A program made the position numbers and the translations under genes. 64,000 nucleotides of DNA from Neisseria sp. DTU_2020_1000833_1_SI_GRL_NUU_006 (GTDB lineage Bacteria; Pseudomonadota; Gammaproteobacteria; Burkholderiales; Neisseriaceae). The stretch lies in contig CP135593.1 in NCBI GenBank assembly GCA_032388755.1, forward strand, positions 806,001 through 870,000, written 5' to 3'. Below, in pieces: positions 8,696 to 16,094 of the stretch (positions are counted from its first letter, which is position 1; each line of letters starts with the position of its first letter). Below the pieces are notes generated by a model that saw only the letters and a program-made list of their open reading frames with translations, had not been told where the DNA came from and searched no databases.

Positions 8696-8741
8696 AAGGT
8701 CGTCTGAAAACTTGCGATGCGGGTTTTCAGACGACCTTTTT
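8696..8741. terminator. Uptake-sequence terminator after dut
   Basis: AAAGGTCGTCTGAAAAC ... GTTTTCAGACGACCTTTTT is a strong stem with a T-run on the plus strand. Confidence 0.85.
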
Positions 8742-8844
8742 GCCGTATTTGTATTGCAGGCTGAAATTGATAGAACATGCAGTATTGGTTACAATTTCGT
8801 TTCTTAAAATTTTTTAACGTTTGAAAACGTATAGAAAGACTGTA

Positions 8845-10236
8845 ATGGCTGAAACAATGAAAAAACAGGTGGACTCGCCTGATTTGGTGTACGGTTTGGA
8901 AGACAAACCGCCATTCGGAAATGCCTTATTAAGCGCGATAACGCATCTTCTGGCGATTTTTGTGCCGATGATTACGCCCGCGCTGATTGTGGGCGGCGCG
9001 CTGGAATTGCCGGTGGAGATGACGGCGTATCTCGTGTCGATGGCGATGGTGGCGTCGGGTGTCGGCACTTATTTGCAGGTCAACCGCTTCGGACCGGTCG
9101 GTTCGGGGATGCTGTCTATCCAGTCGGTGAATTTCTCGTTCGTTACCGTCATGATTGCGCTGGGCGCTGGTATGAAAGAGGGCGGATTGACTAAGGATGC
9201 GATGATTTCGACGCTGTTGGGCGTATCGTTTGTCGGCGCGTTTTTGGTGTGTTTCTCGGCATGGCTTTTGCCGTATTTGAAAAAAGTGATTACGCCGACG
9301 GTCAGCGGCGTGGTCGTGATGTTGATTGGTTTGAGCCTGGTACACGTCGGCATTACCGATTTCGGCGGCGGCTTCGGCGCGAAGACGAGCGGCACGTTCG
9401 GCTCGATGGAAAACTTGGGGCTGGCGTCGCTGGTGTTGCTGATTGTGTTGATATTCAACTGCATGAAAAATCCGCTGCTGCGTATGAGCGGCATTGCAGT
9501 CGGGCTGATTGTCGGCTACATTGTCGCGCTGTTTTTGGGCAAGGTGGATTTTTCCGCACTGCAAAACCTGCCGCTGGTTACGCTGCCCGTACCGTTTAAA
9601 TATGGCTTTGCTTTCGACTGGCACGCATTTATTGTAGCGGGCGCGATTTTCCTGTTGAGCGTGTTTGAGGCGGTCGGCGATTTGACTGCGACGGCAATGG
9701 TGTCCGACCAGCCGATTGAAGGCGAAGAATACACCAAACGCCTGCGCGGCGGCGTGTTGGCGGACGGTTTGGTATCGGTAATTGCGACGGCTTTGGGTTC
9801 GCTGCCGTTGACCACTTTCGCGCAAAACAACGGCGTGATTCAGATGACCGGCGTGGCTTCGCGCCATGTGGGCAAATATATTGCCGTGATTTTGGTGCTG
9901 CTGGGTTTGTTCCCCGTTGTCGGACGCGCCTTTACGACGATTCCGAGTCCGGTTTTAGGTGGGGCGATGGTTTTGATGTTCGGCTTGATTGCGATTGCGG
10001 GCGTGCGGATTTTGGTCAGCCACGGTATCCGCAGGCGCGAGGCGGTGATTGCGGCAACGTCGGTCGGTCTGGGCTTGGGCGTGGCGTTTGAACCGGAAGT
10101 GTTTAAAAACCTGCCTGTCTTGTTCCAAAACTCCATTTCCGCCGGCGGCATTACGGCAGTTATCCTGAACCTGCTTTTGCCGGAGGATAAAACCGACAAA
10201 GTCGTCAAAATCGATACCGAGGGGCTGGAACATTAA
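8845..10236 (+). CDS. NCS2-family nucleobase (xanthine/uracil) permease
   Basis: A 463 aa polytopic inner-membrane protein with about 12-14 hydrophobic segments. The NCS2 signatures EAVGDLTATAMVSD (substrate-binding acidic residue) and FAQNNGVIQMTGVASR (the QNNG motif) are plain. The motif variant is closest to bacterial xanthine permeases, but xanthine versus uracil cannot be settled by eye. ATG 8845 is preferred over the TTG at 8821 because an AGAAAG-like site precedes it. It forms a single-gene unit ending in an uptake-sequence terminator. Confidence 0.85.
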   Translation: MAETMKKQVDSPDLVYGLEDKPPFGNALLSAITHLLAIFVPMITPALIVGGALELPVEMTAYLVSMAMVASGVGTYLQVNRFGPVGSGMLSIQSVNFSFVTVMIALGAGMKEGGLTKDAMISTLLGVSFVGAFLVCFSAWLLPYLKKVITPTVSGVVVMLIGLSLVHVGITDFGGGFGAKTSGTFGSMENLGLASLVLLIVLIFNCMKNPLLRMSGIAVGLIVGYIVALFLGKVDFSALQNLPLVTLPVPFKYGFAFDWHAFIVAGAIFLLSVFEAVGDLTATAMVSDQPIEGEEYTKRLRGGVLADGLVSVIATALGSLPLTTFAQNNGVIQMTGVASRHVGKYIAVILVLLGLFPVVGRAFTTIPSPVLGGAMVLMFGLIAIAGVRILVSHGIRRREAVIAATSVGLGLGVAFEPEVFKNLPVLFQNSISAGGITAVILNLLLPEDKTDKVVKIDTEGLEH

Positions 10237-10252
10237 GTTTCAAACGTAAACA

Positions 10253-10292
10253 AAAAGGTCGTCTGAAAATTTGATTTTCAGACGACCTTTTT
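10253..10292. terminator. Uptake-sequence terminator after the permease
   Basis: AAAAAGGTCGTCTGAAAAT pairs with ATTTTCAGACGACCTTTTT. The same hairpin plus the next 66 bases recurs before each of the three island modules. Confidence 0.8.
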
Positions 10293-10358
10293 GATAATCC
10301 TATTACATAAATATGACATTCGTGGAATAATCTGAAAACTTTAAAAGCAGGCAACAAT
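10293..10358 (+). repeat. Module leader, copy 1
   Basis: The 66 bp between the hairpin and the start codon of the first module gene are nearly identical to 12902-12967 and close to 15102-15167. They include the shared string ATATGACATTCGTGGAATAA. This is probably the common promoter/5' leader of the three modules. Confidence 0.7.
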
Positions 10359-11273
10359 ATGATTAAAAACAAGAAAATAATTTTGTCGATTTTAACTTCA
10401 GTTATCTTGTCCTCAATTTATTTTTTCAACAATTACCGTATCTTCTTCTCTCCTTTTGAAATCCTCAGCAACAAAATCATAGAACAGAATCTGCAAGGGA
10501 TTTGCGTGGACGAGGGAAGGAAATTGAGTAAGGAAGAGTTGCTGAGGCGGGCTTTGGTCAGCTATTTCACGCATGAATCGACAGGGCAGTATTTCGATGA
10601 CCCATCTGACTACGCCTGGAAGGACAGATGCCCCACGGAGAAATCGTGTCAGTTGTATATGATGCCCGCTATCGAGATGGGGGATTATATCTTTGACAAG
10701 GAAAAAAGAATATCGCTATTAAAGGCAAGGGATAACGGAGTTACATTCAGCAGGGCGGATCAGTTTTTTCCAAAAAATGTCCGCTACCAATCGCACAAGC
10801 TGCCCTTCGGGTTTTATGCCTCAAACAGATTCAGTTCTTTTTACCCTTATGACTGCTGCGGTATCAAGGAAAAGTCAGAGTTGTTGAAATCTGATTATCC
10901 GTTCAATGGTACACCCGATTTATTGGAACAAAGAGGGCTGGGAAATTATTTTTTGGATTTAAAAATAGTAAGCGAAGGAATTAATGTTTATTATCATAGA
11001 TATATTGTTAATAATTGTGGACAATATATTCCTGATAAATATTCTTCCGTGCAAGGAAATTATACTAAAAATATGACGACTTCCTATGGATTTTATCTGC
11101 CTCAAGATTTTATTCAAATTGTTTCCGAAATTCCTATTGGCTGTTGGAAATGGAATTATGGTAAACCTGATAATTCTACCATAAATTCTCTAACAAAATC
11201 ATTTGATTATATTTTTCATTACCAAACTCTTTGGGATGGTAATGATTTTTACAGTTGTCCTAAGAAACCTTAA
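10359..11273 (+). CDS. Membrane-anchored Cys-rich protein, module 1 copy
   Basis: A 304 aa protein I do not recognise. One N-terminal hydrophobic segment (about residues 7-26) suggests an inner-membrane anchor or uncleaved signal with the rest in the periplasm. Eight cysteines recur at matching places in all three copies: ICVDEG, CPTEKSC, PYDCCGI, NNCG, a GC in the tail and the C-terminal FYSC. This suggests disulfides. Residues 1-203 are ~96% identical to the copy at 12968, after which the two diverge sharply. The gene is far more AT-rich than the flanking housekeeping genes. In the equivalent place of module 3 the gene overlaps an RTX gene, so a partner role to that protein is inferred. Confidence 0.75.
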   Translation: MIKNKKIILSILTSVILSSIYFFNNYRIFFSPFEILSNKIIEQNLQGICVDEGRKLSKEELLRRALVSYFTHESTGQYFDDPSDYAWKDRCPTEKSCQLYMMPAIEMGDYIFDKEKRISLLKARDNGVTFSRADQFFPKNVRYQSHKLPFGFYASNRFSSFYPYDCCGIKEKSELLKSDYPFNGTPDLLEQRGLGNYFLDLKIVSEGINVYYHRYIVNNCGQYIPDKYSSVQGNYTKNMTTSYGFYLPQDFIQIVSEIPIGCWKWNYGKPDNSTINSLTKSFDYIFHYQTLWDGNDFYSCPKKP

Positions 11274-11285
11274 ATCACACGAGAA

Positions 11286-11330
11286 AATGCAATAATGTCT
11301 CGAATTAAAAATTTGTTTTAGATTTGTCAT
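11286..11330 (+). pseudogene. Scar of an RTX gene start, module 1
   Basis: Just after the preceding stop codon, the bases encoding MSRIKNLF match the start of the remnant in module 2 (MSQTKKFVLDLS), but a one-base loss in the A-run puts a TAG after eight codons. It appears to be the leftover 5' end of a toxin gene. Confidence 0.5.
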
Positions 11331-11981
11331 GTTAAAAAATAAAATCATAATATATTTATTTTCTGTATTGGTATTTACGCTGATATTTTTTCTTTTGTTT
11401 AGATTGAAATATTTTTTTGTTTTAGATGATTATTATAACAGATATAACACTGATATTAGTTACATAAATTCGGAAGAAGTAAGCCGTTTATATGAGAAAA
11501 AACAATACGATTACTCTTGTGGTTTGATTACTATATATACTACATATTCTAGCGATAATAGCGCACATAATCTATGCTTAAATTCTAAGATTAAATTTTC
11601 ATCTAATACTATTGAAAAAAACTATCGAATTGTGAGATAGTTACCGAGAATTTTATAGGAAAAGAATATTTATTTTATAGAACTAAGTATACATTTAAAA
11701 ATGATATTGATAGCATTTGGGGAACTTTAAATATTAATTACTTCTCTGCTGGAAATGATGCAAAGAATGATGCAAATTTTTCATATTATTCATTAATACA
11801 TAATATGAATACAACATCGGCAGATGGAGGAGGAGAGTTCTTATTGAAAGATATTAATATTAAACAGAAAACTAGAATTTGGAAGTCTGTTAATATTTAT
11901 GGGGTGGAAGGTAAATACACTAAAGATGATTTTTCAAATTGCTCTAGTGTTATATCTTCTGATAAATTATTTGTTAATTAA
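11329..11981 (+). pseudogene. Frameshifted gene for a membrane-anchored protein
   Basis: The frame opens at ATG 11329 with an N-terminal hydrophobic helix (residues 5-25, similar in style to the module Cys-rich protein) and stops at 11640. The next frame continues without interruption as EIVTENFIGKEYLFY to a TAA at 11979-11981. Restoring one A to the A7 run near 11624-11630 joins both parts into a 217 aa protein. I do not recognise a family. It is AT-rich like its neighbours and ends just before a repeated intergenic block. It could be a decayed accessory or immunity gene; a sequencing error in the A-run is also possible. Confidence 0.6.
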
Positions 11982-11984
11982 TAA

Positions 11985-12023
11985 GCAAGCCGTAGCCTGT
12001 ATAAAGTCCCTGTTTTATCAGGT
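11985..12023 (+). repeat. Inter-module repeat, partial copy
   Basis: GCAAGCCGTAGCCTG and the following CTGTTTTATCAGGT match the starts of the blocks at 12783 and 14982. This copy stops after ~39 bp, without the uptake-sequence hairpin. Confidence 0.7.
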
Positions 12024-12106
12024 GTCGAAGTATTTTCTTATTATTTATAGTTACAGAAAATTCCTCCGTCTAAAACGGATATTTTGTCGAATAATTGGAG
12101 ATGAAT

Positions 12107-12211
12107 ATGCAAGTGTTTGTGTATTATTTAATCAGTTTATTTTTTGGAATTATTCCAGGTTTTATTTTTGGAGTTAAAATTTATCTTAGGATTTCGGGAA
12201 ATAAATTTTAA
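12107..12211 (+). CDS. 34-residue single-helix protein, module 1
   Basis: A short frame (ATG 12107, GGAG 7 bases upstream) encoding one hydrophobic helix with the motif GIIPGF followed by a basic end. A homologue at 14183-14302 occupies the same place in module 2 (YYIFILVIGIIPGFR against YYLISLFFGIIPGFI). Conservation in two diverged modules and the position 17 bp before the next gene support a real gene. Function is unknown; a small membrane partner of the following protein is the natural guess. Confidence 0.6.
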   Translation: MQVFVYYLISLFFGIIPGFIFGVKIYLRISGNKF

Positions 12212-12228
12212 ATGAATAGGAAAGAGCT

Positions 12229-12777
12229 ATGATAGGAATACTTTTTTTTATTGCCAATATCACTATATTTGGTTTATTGGGATTTATTGTTGGGATAGTA
12301 TTTGAATGGAAAAGCAAAAAATATGAAATCCTACATTCTGAAAAAAGGATTTTGTTCTATATTGTCGGTGCGATACTTTGGTTTTTTATAATGTTTGGTG
12401 ATGAAATAATAGGTATGTATCAGCTAAAAAAATTATGTGAGTCTGAAAAAATATTTTTAATAAAGGATGTCAGTAAACTAAGTAATAAAAATTTAATTTT
12501 GGAATTTGATAGTAAAAATCGTGGGAATGTTAGGTATTCTGCTATACCTATAAAATATAATATATCGAAGTATTTGGATGCTTCAAATAAAAGTGAAATT
12601 TTTACATATAAGACATATACGCCATACGGAGGGTGGTTTTCTCGAATGATGGCATCTTTAATCGGCGCAGGAGGATATGTATTGTTTTTTGATAAGAAAG
12701 AAGTATGTAAATCATCAGATTATAATATTTTGCAAGAGAAATATAAATTCTCAATATCAGATGTTATCTATAAATAA
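12229..12777 (+). CDS. Two-helix membrane protein, module 1 copy
   Basis: A 182 aa protein with two hydrophobic segments (about residues 2-24 and 44-64), then a ~115 aa soluble part. The paralogue at 14306 shares the opening MIGIL, the FEW after helix 1, a DE[IL]IGxxQ[FL]xKLC motif just after helix 2, and a GGW[FI]S element. Membrane topology and its place next to a toxin-gene scar would fit an immunity-type protein, but no family is recognised. Start ATG 12229 has AGGAAAG upstream. Confidence 0.7.
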   Translation: MIGILFFIANITIFGLLGFIVGIVFEWKSKKYEILHSEKRILFYIVGAILWFFIMFGDEIIGMYQLKKLCESEKIFLIKDVSKLSNKNLILEFDSKNRGNVRYSAIPIKYNISKYLDASNKSEIFTYKTYTPYGGWFSRMMASLIGAGGYVLFFDKKEVCKSSDYNILQEKYKFSISDVIYK

Positions 12778-12782
12778 TTTAA

Positions 12783-12967
12783 GCAAGCCGTAGCCTGCAT
12801 AAAGTCTCTGTTTTACCAGGTGGTATGTATGCGGAATAGACGCACGCAGTTGTTTGGATTTGGTATTGTAAGGTCGTCTGAAAATTTCAGACGACCTTTT
12901 TGATAATCCTATTACATAAATATGACATTCGTGGAATAATCTGAAAACTTTAAAAGCAGGCAACAAT
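12783..12967 (+). repeat. Inter-module repeat with terminator and leader, copy 2
   Basis: The block runs GCAAGCCGTAGCCTG..., GGAATAGACGCACGC, TTGTTTGGATTTGGTATTG, a tight uptake-sequence hairpin (12869-12902) and then the module leader. The same order is found at 14982-15167. It closes one module and opens the next. Confidence 0.8.
12869..12902. terminator. Uptake-sequence terminator between modules 1 and 2
   Basis: AAGGTCGTCTGAAAATTTCAGACGACCTTTTT is one continuous palindrome with a T-run. Confidence 0.8.
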
Positions 12968-13894
12968 ATGATTAAAAACAAGAAAATAATTTTTGCGATT
13001 TTAACTTCAGTTATCTTGTTCTCAATTTATTTTTTCAACAATTACCGTATCTTCTTTTCCCCTTTTGAAATCCTCAGCAACAAAACCATAGAACAGAATC
13101 TGCAAGGGATTTGCGTGGATGAGGGAAGGAAATTGAGCAAGGAAGAGTTGCTGAGGCGGGCTTTGGTCAGCTATTTCGCACATGAGTCGTCGGGGCAGTA
13201 TTTCGATGACCCATCTGACTACGCCTGGAAGGACAGATGCCCCACGGAGAAATCGTGTCAGTTGTATATGATGCCTGCTATCGAGATGGGGGATTATATC
13301 TTCGACAAGGAAAAAAGAATCTCGCTATTAAAGACAAGGGATAACGGAGTTACATTCAGCAGGGCGGATCAGTTTTTTCCAAAAAATGTCCGCTACCAAT
13401 CGCACAAGCTGCCCTTCGGGTTTTATGCCTCAAACAGGTTCAGTTCTTTTTACCCCTATGACTGCTGCGGTATCAAGGAAAAGTCAGAGTTGTTGAAAGC
13501 TGATTATCCGTTCAATGGCACACCCGATTTATTGGAACAAAGAGGGCTGGGAAATTATTTTTTAGATTTAAAAATAATTAATTCAAATTTAACAGATAAA
13601 ATGGAAGTATATTATATGAGATATATCATAAATAATTGTGGATTATATCTTCCTGAAAAATATTCTTCTGTAAAAGGCGATTATACAAAGCATATGACTA
13701 CAGATTATGGTTTCCATATTAATGAGAATTGGATTCAGGTAGTTACAGAAATTCCTGTTGGCTGTAGAAAATGGAGTAATGGAAAACCTGATGATTCTGT
13801 AACGCGTTTACTTTTTAAAAGATTGGATTATATTTTCAACTACCAAACCATTTGGAATGGTAATGATTTTTACAGTTGTCTCAAAAAACCTTAG
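12968..13894 (+). CDS. Membrane-anchored Cys-rich protein, module 2 copy
   Basis: A 308 aa paralogue of the protein at 10359, with the same N-terminal anchor and the same cysteine pattern (ICVDEG, CPTEKSC, PYDCCGI, NNCG, GC, FYSC). The first ~203 residues differ from copy 1 at only about eight places. The last ~100 are much more divergent, so the copies are mosaics rather than simple duplicates. It is followed by the scar of an RTX gene start, the arrangement that is complete in module 3. No known family is recognised. Confidence 0.75.
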   Translation: MIKNKKIIFAILTSVILFSIYFFNNYRIFFSPFEILSNKTIEQNLQGICVDEGRKLSKEELLRRALVSYFAHESSGQYFDDPSDYAWKDRCPTEKSCQLYMMPAIEMGDYIFDKEKRISLLKTRDNGVTFSRADQFFPKNVRYQSHKLPFGFYASNRFSSFYPYDCCGIKEKSELLKADYPFNGTPDLLEQRGLGNYFLDLKIINSNLTDKMEVYYMRYIINNCGLYLPEKYSSVKGDYTKHMTTDYGFHINENWIQVVTEIPVGCRKWSNGKPDDSVTRLLFKRLDYIFNYQTIWNGNDFYSCLKKP

Positions 13895-13912
13895 ACTACA
13901 CGAGGAAATGCA

Positions 13913-14104
13913 ATGATGTCTCAAACTAAAAAATTTGTTTTGGATTTGTCTGGAAATTATACAAGCGAAGTATTGTATGAGACGTATTCGTTTGGTTGTT
14001 TAGGTTTAGTGTTGAAATGTTGTTTGAAAATTTCAGATGACCTTTTATATCACAAATATAACCACTGGGTAAAAACACTTTGTCTTTTTATTTCATTTGT
14101 GTAG
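13913..14104 (+). pseudogene. Remnant of an RTX gene start, module 2
   Basis: An open frame of 63 codons whose first ~24 residues (KKFVLDLSGNYTSEVLYETY) resemble the RTX start at 16091 (KFFELDLNTNYANKVLSYY). After that it runs into a degenerate uptake-sequence pair (TTGTTTGAAAATTTCAGATGACCTTTT) and unrelated sequence. I read it as the 5' stub of a deleted toxin gene. It may still be translated, but a function is unlikely. Confidence 0.55.
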
Positions 14105-14182
14105 AATATTTCAAGCTGATAGATATTTGATTATCCTAATGATCAATTAGAAAATTTTATTGCTAGACGTGATGGAAGGGTT

Positions 14183-14302
14183 ATGACAGCGGTTACTTAT
14201 TACATTTTTATTTTAGTCATCGGAATTATTCCTGGGTTTAGGATTGGGGCAAGGTTTTACAGAAAAAGGCATTCGGAAAGAAAGAGAAAGGTAAGGACTT
14301 AA
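14183..14302 (+). CDS. 39-residue single-helix protein, module 2
   Basis: ATG 14183 has GGAAGGG directly upstream. The product is one hydrophobic helix containing GIIPGF, then a strongly basic tail (Arg/Lys-rich, ~18 residues). It is the counterpart of the 34-residue frame at 12107. The stop is three bases before the next ATG at 14306, which suggests translational coupling. Function is unknown. Confidence 0.62.
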   Translation: MTAVTYYIFILVIGIIPGFRIGARFYRKRHSERKRKVRT

Positions 14303-14305
14303 ATT

Positions 14306-14845
14306 ATGATAGGTATTCTTCTCCTGATTCTTCATATTATTATCTTTGGGGCGGTCGGGTTTGTTCTTGGTGTAGCATTTGAGTGGCAGCATGCAAAGCA
14401 GAGTACTCTACTTGATTGTAAAAAAACAAAGTTATATCTCTTTATAAGCCTTATTTTAGGATTTGGATTTATGTTCTTTGATGAGCTAATAGGATTGATT
14501 CAGTTTGAAAAATTATGTAATCAATCCAGTATTGTATTTCTGCATAATCCTAATGAGATAAAAAATAAGGATTTAATAGAAGTAAGATATAAAAAAAGTA
14601 ATGTTGGATTTTCTTTTTTAGAAATTTATTATTATAAGAGGGAATATGTTGATTCTCATGGAGAAAAATACATTATCGTTTATCCTTATGTAGCTAAAGG
14701 GGGGTGGATTTCAAAAGTATTGAATGGAGCTGTAGGGGGAGAGAAAACGCCTTTTCTCTTCTCTAATAGGTACTGTAATCTTCATTATATCAACTCAATT
14801 GATAAGTTATATAATTTTAATATAGTCAAAGAGATTGATTTTTAA
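14306..14845 (+). CDS. Two-helix membrane protein, module 2 copy
   Basis: A 179 aa paralogue of the protein at 12229, with two N-terminal hydrophobic segments, the FDELIGLIQFEKLC motif after helix 2, and GGWISKV in the second half. Outside these motifs the soluble part is poorly conserved, as expected for a partner that diversifies together with another protein. It is coupled to the 39-residue frame just upstream. The 14846-15167 gap after it holds AT-rich sequence with no gene, then the repeated inter-module block. No family is recognised. Confidence 0.7.
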   Translation: MIGILLLILHIIIFGAVGFVLGVAFEWQHAKQSTLLDCKKTKLYLFISLILGFGFMFFDELIGLIQFEKLCNQSSIVFLHNPNEIKNKDLIEVRYKKSNVGFSFLEIYYYKREYVDSHGEKYIIVYPYVAKGGWISKVLNGAVGGEKTPFLFSNRYCNLHYINSIDKLYNFNIVKEIDF

Positions 14846-14981
14846 ACGTATATATATTTGAAAATCATACTATGGAATTTTTATTAATACTATTAAAAAT
14901 ATTGTGTGGTGTGCAGTTTATACAAAAGTAACTGAAGCCGCTAATTCAGGTTCAATAGGATGAGAGACATTGTAAGGGAGA

Positions 14982-15167
14982 GCAAGCCGTAGCCTGCATA
15001 AAGTCTCTGTTTCATCAGATAGGATGTATGCGGAATGGACGCACGCGGTTGTTTGGATTTGGTATTGAAAGGTCGTCTGAAAATTTCAGACGACCTTTTT
15101 GATAATGCTATTGCATAAATATGACATTCGTGGAATAATCCGCGAACTTTAAAAATCAGGTAACTAT
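14982..15167 (+). repeat. Inter-module repeat with terminator and leader, copy 3
   Basis: Same order of elements as 12783-12967: GCAAGCCGTAGCCTGCATAA, GGAATGGACGCACGC, TTGTTTGGATTTGGTATTG, uptake-sequence hairpin (15068-15100), leader with ATATGACATTCGTGGAATAA. It introduces module 3. Confidence 0.8.
15068..15100. terminator. Uptake-sequence terminator between modules 2 and 3
   Basis: AAAGGTCGTCTGAAAATTTCAGACGACCTTTTT is a continuous palindrome with a T-run. Confidence 0.8.
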
Positions 15168-16094
15168 ATGATTAAAAATAATAAAATAATTTTGGCAATT
15201 TTAACTTCAGTTATCTTGTTCTCAATTTATTTTTTCAGCAATTACCGTATCTTCTTTTCCCCTTTTGAAATCCTCAGCAACAAAGCTATAGAACAGAACC
15301 TGCAAGGGATTTGCGTGGACGAAGGAAGGAAATTGAATAAGGAAGAATTATTAGCCAGAGGAATGACCAGTTATTTCAGATATTTATCACAAGGTAGATA
15401 TTATGACGAAATGAATAGTGAATGGAGAGAATATTGCCCTGTCGATGGTGCTTGTTGGCTTACTTCTGTTGGGAAAGCAAGCATAGCAGAATATATTTTT
15501 GATAGCAGAAAAAGGAAGTTTTTAAATCAAGAAGAAGGCAAGAAAATTCTTTTCTCTAACTCAGGTTTACTATTTTCATCAAAGAATAATCCAAAAATAA
15601 ATAATGATAGTTTTTATTCTGTTATAGAAAACAGCTCCGTTCATTTTTTCCCGTATAAATGTTGCAGTATTAATGATAGAAAAGATTTAACGGAAGATGA
15701 TTTCCCATTTTTAGGAGTGCCTAATTATCTAGAAGAAAGAGGTTTAGGAAGCTATTTTTTAAATGTTTCTGGTTTACATATTGGAAAAAATAATAACTTA
15801 ACTTATATAAATAAAAAGTATATTCTGAGTAATTGTGGTGATTATTTGCCTGAAAAATACTCTGTAGCATCACCATATTCGGGTACATATGAGATGAAAG
15901 CTCACAATGAATTATATATCCCATACAAAAATTTTGAAGTTTATAAAAAATATATTTTTGATTTAAATATATGCTCAAAATGGGTAAATAATAACACACC
16001 TTTATATAAAGTTGATATTTCTAACCCTGAAGAAAAAGTTATATGGGATGGACAATATCTTTTTTCTTGTAACGTCAAAAGGAATCAAAAATGA
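15168..16094 (+). CDS. Membrane-anchored Cys-rich protein, module 3 copy
   Basis: A 308 aa third paralogue. The first ~62 residues are almost identical to copies 1 and 2. The remainder is a distant version that keeps the cysteine pattern (CPVDGAC, PYKCCSI, SNCG, LNIC, LFSC) and the EERGLGSYFL and LPEKYS elements. Its stop overlaps the ATG of the RTX gene (ATGA at 16091-16094), so the two are translationally coupled. FrpD precedes FrpC in meningococci in a similar place, but this protein does not resemble FrpD by eye. A role in stabilising, exporting or neutralising the RTX product is inferred. Confidence 0.75.
   Translation: MIKNNKIILAILTSVILFSIYFFSNYRIFFSPFEILSNKAIEQNLQGICVDEGRKLNKEELLARGMTSYFRYLSQGRYYDEMNSEWREYCPVDGACWLTSVGKASIAEYIFDSRKRKFLNQEEGKKILFSNSGLLFSSKNNPKINNDSFYSVIENSSVHFFPYKCCSINDRKDLTEDDFPFLGVPNYLEERGLGSYFLNVSGLHIGKNNNLTYINKKYILSNCGDYLPEKYSVASPYSGTYEMKAHNELYIPYKNFEVYKKYIFDLNICSKWVNNNTPLYKVDISNPEEKVIWDGQYLFSCNVKRNQK

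Noticed and set aside
11899..12177. 92-codon plus-strand frame in module 1
   Set aside because: Its first part is out of frame with the better-supported frameshifted gene ending at 11981, and its last part is out of frame with the conserved GIIPGF mini-protein.
13913..14104. 63-codon frame as a real small gene
   Set aside because: Only the first ~24 residues have a counterpart (RTX start); the rest translates a degenerate uptake-sequence pair, so it is listed as a remnant.
15168..16094. FrpD identity for the gene upstream of the RTX gene
   Set aside because: Position is like frpD before frpC, but the sequence I recall for FrpD (lipoprotein, different cysteines) does not match; only the operon position is shared.
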